Shown here: piece by piece, positions 1 through 4,894 of the stretch
Numbering within the stretch: position 1 is the first letter of the stretch
Layout of the letters: each line of letters starts with the position of its first letter
Assembly (NCBI GenBank): GCA_902497215.1
Contig: CABVEH010000025.1
Coordinates: forward strand, 1 to 10,804
DNA from: an uncultured Eggerthellaceae bacterium
GTDB lineage: Bacteria > Actinomycetota > Coriobacteriia > Coriobacteriales > Eggerthellaceae
Length of the DNA: 10,804 nucleotides
Direction: 5' to 3'
Notes under the pieces: model-generated
Told to the model about the DNA's origin: nothing
Databases searched by the model: none
What the model saw: only the letters and a program-made list of their open reading frames with translations
Position numbers and translations under genes: made by a program

Positions 1-693
1 CTCTGCGCACTGTTCGGGCTCCCGAGCGACATCCTCGGCTGTGCAGTACTCCCAGTCAATGTCCTCCCAGTCGAGCGCGCATCCCTCCTCCCTGCAGGCC
101 CCGGCGTTGAGCATCACCAGGCAGAGCGCCTCGATGCACGTCCCACGGAGCACGTTCTGCAGCAGCACGCACTCCTCCAGCGTGAACGTGCGGTAGGGGC
201 GCCGGCGGCGCTTCCCCCGGCTCTTGGCCCTGTCGCGCTTCCGCATGATGAGCACCGGGTTCGCCTGCATGACGCCGTCCTCCGCGGCGAACGAGAAGCA
301 CGCCGAGAGCGTCTTCCTGGCGGAGGTCCTCACGGAGTTCTCCGGCAGCTCGTCGAAGTAGGCGCGCAGGAGCGGCACGTCTATGTCGCACATCCTCACG
401 TCGCCGATGCGCGGCCATATGTGGCGCCTGGCGTTGCCGGCGTAGTAGTCGATCGTGTTGGTCGCGTTCTTGAGCGCCGGCAGCCACTTCTTCTCCATGT
501 AGGCGCGAAGCGTCATCTCGGAGAACTTCTTCCGGTCGAACAGGACGTGCTCGGCCTCCAGGTTCTTTGCGTCCTGGTGGGATCCCTTTATCGTTGTGTC
601 AAAGTACTTGGGCTTACCCGTCTCCGGGTCGGTCCCGGTCTTTACGACCACGCGCCATCGCCCGTTGCCCAGGCTTTGTACGCTCATATGCAT
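1..693 (-). CDS. Tyrosine recombinase (phage integrase), C-terminus cut by window edge
   Basis: This frame is open for 231 codons from ATG at 693 to base 1 with no stop, so the gene is partial at its C-terminus. Residues 1-60 form an N-terminal arm-type DNA-binding region (GRWRVVVKTGTDPETGKPKY). Residues about 65-130 are the SAM-like core-binding domain (MTLRAYMEKKWLPALKNATN). The catalytic domain opens near residue 160, and the first catalytic arginine is R201 in GACREEGCALDW. The His-X-X-Arg box and the nucleophilic tyrosine lie outside the window. Such enzymes integrate and excise phage or ICE DNA at an att site. An AAGGAG ribosome site lies 4 nt before ATG 693 and 10 nt before an in-frame ATG at 687, so either could be the start. 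It is the last visible gene of the minus-strand lysogenic operon, 54 bp after the zinc-ribbon gene. The family call is firm. Confidence 0.93.
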   Translation of the reverse strand, partial: MHMSVQSLGNGRWRVVVKTGTDPETGKPKYFDTTIKGSHQDAKNLEAEHVLFDRKKFSEMTLRAYMEKKWLPALKNATNTIDYYAGNARRHIWPRIGDVRMCDIDVPLLRAYFDELPENSVRTSARKTLSACFSFAAEDGVMQANPVLIMRKRDRAKSRGKRRRRPYRTFTLEECVLLQNVLRGTCIEALCLVMLNAGACREEGCALDWEDIDWEYCTAEDVAREPEQCAE

Positions 694-700
694 CACGCTC

Positions 701-716
701 CTTCGATTCCTCGAAG
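701..716 (-). promoter_or_regulatory. Hairpin overlapping integrase Shine-Dalgarno
   Basis: A perfect 6-bp inverted repeat (CTTCGA, loop GGAA on the minus strand, TCGAAG) lies 8 nt before the integrase start. Its 3' arm contributes the first three bases (AAG) of the AAGGAG ribosome site. In a transcript read through from the upstream genes it could partly hide the site and lower integrase translation. The structure is visible; the regulatory role is inferred. Confidence 0.35.
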
Positions 717-747
717 GGCGAGAACCCCGTTGTTAGGGCAAGTGCTC

Positions 748-957
748 CTAGACGGCCAGCTCAGCGCCGCACGTCATGCACCTGGTTTCTTCCGGATAGA
801 CGACATTGCCGCAGTTTGCGCACAAGAGGTCGCGGGTCTTGGTGCCGTCGGAAAGCGTGTAGGCGCTCTCGTGGACCGCGGCGCCCGCACCGGGCTCGTT
901 CTTCCCGGAAGCGGCATGCTGGCCGGTTTCGTAACGCAGGATTGCGTCGCGCTTCAT
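748..957 (-). CDS. Small zinc-ribbon protein (69 aa), function unknown
   Basis: A 69-residue protein whose C-terminal third carries two knuckles, CANC (C46, C49) and CMTC (C59, C62), the pattern of a rubredoxin-like zinc ribbon. The N-terminal half (MKRDAILRYETGQHAASGKN) is polar and has no recognisable domain. The start ATG follows the Abi stop codon by 2 nt, with AAAGGAAA as ribosome site inside the Abi 3' end, so the two are translationally coupled. The integrase follows 54 bp later. The position suggests a small DNA- or RNA-binding accessory factor for the integrase or for the Abi protein, but nothing in the sequence decides which. The gene itself is well supported by spacing, ribosome site and the cysteine pattern. 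Confidence 0.75.
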   Translation of the reverse strand: MKRDAILRYETGQHAASGKNEPGAGAAVHESAYTLSDGTKTRDLLCANCGNVVYPEETRCMTCGAELAV

Positions 958-959
958 TT

Positions 960-1880
960 CTAGTTTCCTTTCGTTTCAAAGGGTTGGTCTCTTTCAAGAT
1001 AGTTGATAGCCCTTCGCACCTGCCCACCGGACGCATCGTTGAGCGCGTCAATCCAGTCATCTGGGATACCGAACGTCCCCAGCGCTCCCGGAAGGAACTC
1101 CTCGAAGGAGCTGAGCATCTTGTATAGCTCCAAGGTCAGCATGTAGGGAAAGCACAGGTTCATGTCTTCGAACAGCTCCTCTCGGGAGAGGAGCCTGGCG
1201 AGCAGCGCTGCAATGTAGAACGGTCGCCTGTTGCTTGCATCGACCCCGCGTATGGGCAATGGCGGGGTCGGGATCTGCTTTCGCGTGACGAGCGATTCGA
1301 AATGGGCGCAGATGTTTCTGACGTTCGACGTGGCCTTAAGCCAGCTGGATAACTCGGCCTTTCTGGCATGGAAGGATTCGCAGACGGCGTTAGTTACGGT
1401 CAGGTTCCTGGTGTTGTCGAACAGCGTCGAGAGCGTTCCCAAGGTCATGCATTCAACCGCAGGGCCAGCTGGAAGCCGGTTGTCGTTGTCTTTGTACAAT
1501 TGGCTCAGGCGTCTGTTGTTCTTCAGCTTCCTTCTGAGCTCGCGCTCGAAGCCTTCGACCGATCGAGCATGCTTCTTCGGATCGTGGTAGTTTTTTGGGC
1601 TGTAGAGGAAGAATGGCCCCAGCTCGCATGTGCCCCAATGCGAGTATTGTGCCTTCAACTGCATCTCCACCACGCCGACATACTTCAGGATGATGGACTC
1701 AAAGCGCCTGTCGAAGACCAGGATGTCATGGACGCTCTTAACGAGCGGTGGGAACACGTCGTCATGTTCTTCAACGTGGGAGAGGTAGGGTAGCAGATGC
1801 TCTATGCCAACGTGCTCTAGGATGTATTGGGTGCTCGGCGAAAGCGAATCAGCAAACCCCTTGTCAGACAGGGAAGCCAT
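960..1880 (-). CDS. Abi_2-family abortive infection protein (AbiD/AbiF type, HEPN)
   Basis: This 306-aa protein matches the Abi_2 layout. It has an N-terminal helical region (SLSDKGFADSLSPSTQYILE), then FDRRFESIILKYVGVVEMQL, the family's helical 'iEi.lr' segment, then TLGTLSTLF in place of the usual 'sfG.lS..y', and ends with FGIPDDWIDAL, the usual 'GfP.dW' tail. The HEPN RNase motif R-x4-H is R188-N-I-C-A-H193 in VRNICAHF. Known members abort phage infection and are thought to act as RNases. An in-frame GTG at 2000 would add 40 residues with no family likeness, and the frame is stopped by TGA only four codons further up. I therefore prefer ATG 1880, which gives the usual length near 300 aa, although neither start has a good ribosome site. 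The extra 120 bp holds a candidate RNA. It lies between the second 43-bp repeat and the coupled zinc-ribbon gene, in a prophage lysogenic operon. Confidence 0.88.
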   Translation of the reverse strand: MASLSDKGFADSLSPSTQYILEHVGIEHLLPYLSHVEEHDDVFPPLVKSVHDILVFDRRFESIILKYVGVVEMQLKAQYSHWGTCELGPFFLYSPKNYHDPKKHARSVEGFERELRRKLKNNRRLSQLYKDNDNRLPAGPAVECMTLGTLSTLFDNTRNLTVTNAVCESFHARKAELSSWLKATSNVRNICAHFESLVTRKQIPTPPLPIRGVDASNRRPFYIAALLARLLSREELFEDMNLCFPYMLTLELYKMLSSFEEFLPGALGTFGIPDDWIDALNDASGGQVRRAINYLERDQPFETKGN

Positions 1881-1913
1881 GATGGCGCGATAGGATGCAT
1901 CTCCGTCCTGACA

Positions 1914-1967
1914 GCAAAAGGCCGAGGGATTTCCACTTGAATCAGAGGTGCCCTCGGCTCTAGCACC
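1914..1967 (-). ncRNA. Candidate structured small RNA or attenuator upstream of the Abi gene
   Basis: On the minus strand GCCGAGGG (1958-1951) pairs with CCCTCGGC (1928-1921), followed by CTTTTGC, as in an intrinsic terminator with a 22-nt loop. Just before it, GGTGC (1967-1963) can pair with GCACC (1951-1947). Its 11-nt loop contains the GCCGAGG that pairs downstream, so an H-type pseudoknot is possible. A TGG-TAAAAT extended -10 box lies just upstream. A conserved RNA motif (abiF) is known ahead of Abi_2-family genes, from memory. Whether this belongs to that class cannot be told by eye. It could also be a plain attenuator, or coding sequence if the Abi gene starts at 2000. Confidence 0.4.
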
Positions 1968-1971
1968 AAAG

Positions 1972-1980
1972 ATTTTACCA
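1972..1980 (-). promoter_or_regulatory. Extended -10 promoter candidate for the RNA/Abi leader
   Basis: Minus-strand TGG followed by TAAAAT forms an extended -10 element (TGn-TAnnnT). It is placed so that transcription would begin close to G1967, the first base of the GGTGC stem. No convincing -35 box is seen 16-18 bp upstream. The role is inferred from spacing only. Confidence 0.3.
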
Positions 1981-2027
1981 TCTGTTTCCACTTTGCGCAC
2001 CTTCGCTGGTCACGATGCCCTTTTTCG

Positions 2028-2070
2028 CCTACGCCACGCTGGCGGTATCAGCCGCAGCAACGGGGCTATC
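2028..2070. repeat. 43-bp direct repeat, copy A
   Basis: This copy matches 3004-3046 at 40 of 43 positions, and all three differences are transitions. It contains a short hairpin, CGCCA-CGC-TGGCG on the plus strand, and a second possible stem (AGCC/GGCT). It begins, reading the minus strand, at the stop codon of the DUF2283-like gene and lies in the leader of the Abi gene. Possible roles are a recombination site bounding the three-gene cassette, a protein-binding operator, or a structured 5' leader shared by two operon segments. Confidence 0.85.
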
Positions 2071-2332
2071 CTATTGGCACCGAAGGAATGTCTAGGACGA
2101 ACGGATTGGAGCCGTTGACGACCACCCTTGCCGGAAGGCCTCCGTACGTGGCTGCGAAGTCGTATATTTCCGCACCGGAAAACTCTCCGTTGACGGTCAT
2201 CACCGTGATGCCGGGGGCAACGTCTTCGAGAGCGTCGCAGCAGTCGAGAGCGTGCTCTCCATAGCCGATGTACAAGACGTCGGCTAAAGGAAGGTACGAC
2301 ACCCTCTCCTTGTCGATGGTGTAGGTCCTCAT
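2066..2332 (-). CDS. DUF2283-like small protein, possible antitoxin
   Basis: An 88-residue acidic protein. The core DVLYIGYGEHALDCCDALED, then GITVMTVNGEFSGAEIYDFA at residues about 42-61, resembles DUF2283, whose members read 'aDalYi.l...' then 'g...d.d.dG.ivGiEIl.as'. Members of that family are often found next to small BECR- or DUF4258-type proteins and are suspected antitoxins. Here the upstream gene is of that suspected kind, and the two overlap by 4 nt (ATGA at 2329-2332), which indicates coupled synthesis and perhaps a complex. The stop TAG falls within the first bases of the 43-bp repeat copy A. The family call is by eye and moderate; the antitoxin role is inferred from pairing. Confidence 0.6.
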   Translation of the reverse strand: MRTYTIDKERVSYLPLADVLYIGYGEHALDCCDALEDVAPGITVMTVNGEFSGAEIYDFAATYGGLPARVVVNGSNPFVLDIPSVPIG

Positions 2333-2694
2333 CGGCCGCCTTTCCCATCATTCTTCTCGTAGAGCACTTCCATGAAGCTAACATGGTCTTTATATCGGCT
2401 CCATGATATCGGGGAGCCGATTTCTTCGTCAAAGTCGACGACCACTCTTGAATACCTGTATTCCTCGCCTTTGTTTTCGCGATAGAAGATCTCCCTATGC
2501 CGGGGTTTCTTGGACGTAAGGTCGATCCTGTCCGGGTCGACGACGACGCTTCGGACGTCATCAGGGCTGAGGCGCTCGGGTCCCTTATGCTCTCCTGCGA
2601 TCTCCCTTGCGTCCACGATGCTCTTCCGAAAAGTTATGGAGCGCCCCAAGGGGTCTTCGTCTACCCATATTGTGTCGAATGGATCCATGGACAT
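2329..2694 (-). CDS. Possible BECR/DUF4258-like RNase-type protein (121 aa)
   Basis: A 121-residue protein. LSPDDVRSVVVDPDRI (42-57) recalls the 'is.ddi..vl.nPd.i' helix of DUF4258 and phage BECR (barnase/EndoU/colicin/RelE-fold) proteins. It is followed by three likely strands: RHREIFYR (65-72), YSRVVVDFDEE (81-91) and a segment with GSPISWSRYKD (93-103). R65, H66, R69 and R100 are candidate active-site residues if it is a nuclease. An ATG at 2694 comes 2 nt after the stop of the upstream gene. An in-frame ATG at 2688 is an alternative start. The downstream DUF2283-like gene overlaps by ATGA. Context suggests a toxin-like partner in a small cassette bounded by repeats. The protein is real by coupling, but the fold assignment is a by-eye guess. 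Confidence 0.6.
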   Translation of the reverse strand: MSMDPFDTIWVDEDPLGRSITFRKSIVDAREIAGEHKGPERLSPDDVRSVVVDPDRIDLTSKKPRHREIFYRENKGEEYRYSRVVVDFDEEIGSPISWSRYKDHVSFMEVLYEKNDGKGGR

Positions 2695-2696
2695 GG

Positions 2697-2960
2697 TTAT
2701 TCCGATTCGTTTTCGTCAAGAAAGAGCTCAATCTGTTGCTTGAGAGCCTTCAGCCCCGAACGCGGCATGATTACGCGAGCCTGCATAATGCCGTCTTCGA
2801 AAGCCTCGCCATCCCCGTCGGTTCCCGATTTCTCGATGAAAAGGAAATCGATCGTCGCCTCGGTGTCCGATTCTTCTACAGGCCAGACTGTTGCCAAGTT
2901 TGAAAACAGCCCATGCCTTACCGAGTCCGGTATATCAAACGAAATCCTGGTTCTTCCCAT
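2697..2960 (-). CDS. DUF3467-like small protein (87 aa)
   Basis: The start at ATG 2960 has a clear AGGAG 6 nt upstream. A longer GTG start at 2999 has no ribosome site, so the short form is chosen. FSNLATVWPVEESDTEATID (residues 19-38), then ARVIMPRSGLKALKQQIELF near the end, recalls DUF3467, whose members read 'yaN...v..s..e..ldF' and then 'rivMsp..ak.L...L...l'. No catalytic motif is visible. It is the first gene of the coupled three-gene cassette, about 43 bp downstream of repeat copy B. The stop lies 2 nt before the next start. It may be an immunity or regulatory partner of the two following proteins, but this is inference. Confidence 0.65.
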   Translation of the reverse strand: MGRTRISFDIPDSVRHGLFSNLATVWPVEESDTEATIDFLFIEKSGTDGDGEAFEDGIMQARVIMPRSGLKALKQQIELFLDENESE

Positions 2961-3003
2961 CGTCGTCTCCTGTCTGCATCGATGGTTTGTGCCATTCACG
3001 TCA

Positions 3004-3046
3004 CCTATGCCACGTTGGCGGTATCAGCCGCAGCGACGGGGCTATC
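3004..3046. repeat. 43-bp direct repeat, copy B
   Basis: This is the second copy of the repeat at 2028-2070, in the same orientation, 976 bp away. It lies between the stop of the SieB-like gene (3083) and the start of the DUF3467-like gene (2960). The central hairpin is kept in the plus-strand sense: the first C of one arm is T here, still able to wobble-pair with G. The two copies exactly bracket the three-gene cassette. Confidence 0.85.
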
Positions 3047-3082
3047 TTTAAGAGCGCGCCGCTCGGGGTCGGCGCCGCGTGT

Positions 3083-3805
3083 TTAACAAATCTCACGAGG
3101 GGGTCTCTCCCAAAGGTGCCGTTTAGTTTGGGGTAACTGTTCTTTCATGCGCCTCCGCATGTCCTCTACAACCTTACGGGTATCGTCGATATACTCCTTC
3201 AGCCCTCCCGATTTCACTTCCTCGATGAATGGCGAAAAGATCTTCTCGTCGTCTGTCATGATGCGCCTGGTCCATGGCTTGAGCTCGAAGAACTTTGACC
3301 CGTCAGGCTGGTCGTATATAGTGACCAGATCATAGAAGAGATTCTGCTCTTCAACCTCTCCCGGTACAGCGGCGAAATCCAGGAGGTCACTGAAATCGCT
3401 GCATGATGACCCATCGATGCGCTCCTCGACATAAAGCCAAGCCAAAAGCCTTTTGAAGTCAATGGGAAGTCCATTCACCTTATCCACCAAAACCTGGTCT
3501 TCGGCTTTCTGTTCGCCAAGTCTCGTAGCTGCTTCCTCGACCGTCATGCCGAGTTTTTCCTTCACCGAATCGGCTTCTTTGTGCGCGGAGCAGTTTCGGA
3601 CGTTCCATCCTATGCCGAAGCCCGCAGCGCCACCTACAGCCAAGCACGCAATAGGGAGAAGGAAGCTTGAGTTTGCGGCGAACCAACCGAAGACAGGTCC
3701 GACGTCTACCCCAAGCATCTTTAGAAGTGATGGCACGCCCGTAAGGATTCCGAGGATGACCCCGAACCCGCAGACTGCACTCCAAGCTTTCGCGGCTGTT
3801 TTCAT
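3083..3805 (-). CDS. Two-TM membrane protein, SieB-like superinfection exclusion candidate
   Basis: A 240-residue protein. TM1 spans about 8-30 (VCGFGVILGILTGVPSLL). TM2 spans about 47-68 (FLLPIACLAVGGAAGFGIGW). A charged linker or coiled coil follows (71-110), then a soluble domain that reads like a winged helix (FKRLLAWLYVEERI, later GSKFFELKPWTRRIM). Two N-terminal helices plus a cytoplasmic wHTH-like domain is the plan of SieB-type superinfection-exclusion proteins, which stop other phages from growing in a lysogen. The gene is directly downstream of the phage repressor, with its GAGG ribosome site touching the repressor stop, so it is expressed in the lysogen. The membrane topology is well supported. 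The SieB likeness is by plan and position, not by motif, and is moderate. Confidence 0.8.
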   Translation of the reverse strand: MKTAAKAWSAVCGFGVILGILTGVPSLLKMLGVDVGPVFGWFAANSSFLLPIACLAVGGAAGFGIGWNVRNCSAHKEADSVKEKLGMTVEEAATRLGEQKAEDQVLVDKVNGLPIDFKRLLAWLYVEERIDGSSCSDFSDLLDFAAVPGEVEEQNLFYDLVTIYDQPDGSKFFELKPWTRRIMTDDEKIFSPFIEEVKSGGLKEYIDDTRKVVEDMRRRMKEQLPQTKRHLWERPPREIC

Positions 3806-3817
3806 CTATGTCACCCT

Positions 3818-4144
3818 CTAATCTGACGAGCACGTATAGTTGCCGGAGGCAACCAGATCATTCGAATAATCGACGAGCTTTTCCTGGCCAGCATCATTTA
3901 ATTTTCTGTAATTAGCCAAAAGCTCTTCTTCATCAGAGTCATTAGGCTGCTCGTCGGTTTCATCTAAATCGAACAATTCGCTTATCGAACAATCGAAGAA
4001 AACGGCTAATTTCGCAGCGATGTCTAAAGTTGGCTCTGTCTTGCGCCTTTCATAATTCTGGTATGTCTGCCTCTTTAAGCCAAAGCGACTGGCGACCTCT
4101 TCCTGGGTTAGCCCTCTTTCGATTCTCTTTTCCTTCATTCCCAT
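3818..4144 (-). CDS. XRE-family phage repressor (CI-like, no peptidase domain)
   Basis: A 108-aa protein with an N-terminal HTH_3 domain: LTQEEVASRFGLKRQTYQNY at residues 12-31 holds the two helices, followed by EPTLDIAAKLAVFFDCSISE. The C-terminal part LLANYRKLNDAGQEKLVDYS is the short helical tail common in Firmicutes/Actinobacteria XRE repressors. There is no S24 peptidase domain, so RecA-driven self-cleavage is not expected and induction would need another signal. The frame extends upstream to 4369, but that stretch is operator DNA. ATG 4144 (or the ATG two codons later) gives the normal start, with only a weak GGA ribosome site. It opens the minus-strand operon that runs to the integrase and is divergent from the Cro-like gene. 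Confidence 0.9.
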   Translation of the reverse strand: MGMKEKRIERGLTQEEVASRFGLKRQTYQNYERRKTEPTLDIAAKLAVFFDCSISELFDLDETDEQPNDSDEEELLANYRKLNDAGQEKLVDYSNDLVASGNYTCSSD

Positions 4145-4182
4145 TGAAATCAATCCAATCGCTCTATTTTCGGACTTGTCGA

Positions 4183-4211
4183 AGTATATAAGAAATTTAT
4201 ATGCCTGTGAA
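4183..4211 (-). promoter_or_regulatory. Lysogenic (repressor) promoter
   Basis: Minus-strand -35 TTCACA (4211-4206) and -10 TATACT (4188-4183) are separated by exactly 17 bp. This gives a predicted start near 4176 and a leader of about 31 nt before the repressor ATG. The AAGAAATTTATA word that overlaps the spacer is repeated at 4263-4274. Confidence 0.65.
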
Positions 4212-4274
4212 GATACTATGTTGCAAATGCAAGAAAACTTATGTATAGTGTCGCAAATAGCAAAGAAATTTATA
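4190..4274. repeat. Operator-like repeats between the divergent regulators
   Basis: Two identical 12-bp words AAGAAATTTATA lie at 4190-4201 and 4263-4274, one in each divergent promoter region. Two TGTyGCAAAT words lie at 4219-4228 and 4249-4258, spaced 30 bp, about three helical turns. A palindrome TTGCA-AA-TGCAA (4221-4232) covers the -35 box of the rightward promoter. These are the best candidates for repressor and Cro sites; which protein binds which is not shown. Confidence 0.55.
4221..4249 (+). promoter_or_regulatory. Lytic (cro) promoter
   Basis: A -35 TTGCAA (4221-4226) and -10 TATAGT (4244-4249) have 17-bp spacing. The predicted start near 4256 leaves about a 30-nt leader carrying GGAGGAAG before ATG 4287. 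The -35 lies within a palindrome, so a bound repressor would block polymerase. Confidence 0.7.
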
Positions 4275-4286
4275 CATGGAGGAAGT

Positions 4287-4514
4287 ATGAATCTTATGCG
4301 CAAAAAGAGGGAAGAATCAGGCCTCACTCTTGAACAAGTATCCGATGATCTAAAGGTTCCCACTGACATTATTAGCGAATGGGAACAAGGAATGCTCTCT
4401 CCTGAATTGTCTTATGCAGAGAAACTTTCAGCTTTGTATGGGTGCACCGTTGATCAGCTTGCAGGCCTCACGAATGACACAGCGCCTCAACGTCCTTTCA
4501 AGAAGGCAGTTTAA
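4287..4514 (+). CDS. Cro-like XRE regulator (75 aa)
   Basis: A single HTH_3 domain protein: LTLEQVSDDLKVPTDIISEW at residues 13-32 is the helix-turn-helix, followed by LSYAEKLSALYGCTVDQLAG. GGAGG sits 4 nt before ATG 4287. The open frame extends back to 4176 over the promoter, so the upstream ATG is rejected. First gene of the rightward operon and divergent from the repressor, the place of a Cro-type antagonist. It probably binds the same operators and represses the lysogenic promoter. The HTH call is firm; the Cro role is inferred from position. Confidence 0.88.
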   Translation: MNLMRKKREESGLTLEQVSDDLKVPTDIISEWEQGMLSPELSYAEKLSALYGCTVDQLAGLTNDTAPQRPFKKAV

Positions 4515-4530
4515 GGATGGGGTTCTAATC

Positions 4531-4659
4531 ATGCTGACATTAGTTATTTGCTGCTTCTGCCTTCTGATAGGCATGGCTGTTGGCTCTGTGCTCGGAATGG
4601 TCGCACCGTCGAAGCGTCAAGAGCGAAACGGGAAGGAGAATCCTCGTGGCCGTCGATAA
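4531..4659 (+). CDS. Small single-pass membrane peptide (42 aa)
   Basis: Begins at ATG 4531, 17 bp after the Cro-like stop. Residues 1-26 are a hydrophobic segment (MLTLVICCFCLLIGMAVGSV) with two neighbouring cysteines, and the tail is basic and polar. Its ribosome site is weak. Its 3' end overlaps the next gene by 14 nt and contains that gene's GGAAGGAG site, so at the least it could couple translation. The membrane segment argues that it is real, but the evidence is thin. Confidence 0.45.
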   Translation: MLTLVICCFCLLIGMAVGSVLGMVAPSKRQERNGKENPRGRR

Positions 4660-4894
4660 GACATACCTGAGCAAGCAGATCAAGAAGCGGCGCGTCGACA
4701 AGGAGTGGTCGCAGAAGGACCTCTCCAAGGCGTCGGGGGTCAGCACCGCCGCGATCACCAACTGCGAACGAAAGCGATCGGTGCCGACGTACGAGACGCT
4801 GCAGAGGATAGCGACGGCGTTCAGCTGCAGCGTGGCCGACCTGACGGGTGAGGGCAAGCACCGCTCCTTCACCTCAGCAAGGAGGTCCCGCTGA
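4646..4894 (+). CDS. Second XRE-family regulator in the cro operon (82 aa)
   Basis: Starts at GTG 4646 with GGAAGGAG 7 nt upstream. HTH_3 domain: SQKDLSKASGVSTAAITNCE at residues 22-41, then PTYETLQRIATAFSCSVADL. It ends in a basic tail. It shares no close sequence with the Cro-like protein, and its codon use is markedly more GC-rich. The next gene's start overlaps its stop (TGATG), so the operon continues. It might regulate the same switch or the promoters of the neighbouring integrase module. The HTH call is firm. Confidence 0.85.
   Translation: MAVDKTYLSKQIKKRRVDKEWSQKDLSKASGVSTAAITNCERKRSVPTYETLQRIATAFSCSVADLTGEGKHRSFTSARRSR

Noticed and set aside
1881..2000. N-terminal extension of the Abi gene to GTG 2000.
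   Set aside because: The extra 40 residues do not look like the family, there is no ribosome site, and the DNA holds a terminator-like stem. Kept as an alternative only.
2961..2999. Longer GTG start for the DUF3467-like gene.
   Set aside because: ATG 2960 has a clear AGGAG and the extension lacks one.
2028..3046. The 43-bp repeats as integron attC sites.
   Set aside because: No GTTRRRY / RYYYAAC core sites are visible at their ends and no integron integrase is present.
4176..4286. N-terminal extension of the Cro-like frame back to 4176.
   Set aside because: It would cover the promoters and operator words; GGAGG fits ATG 4287.
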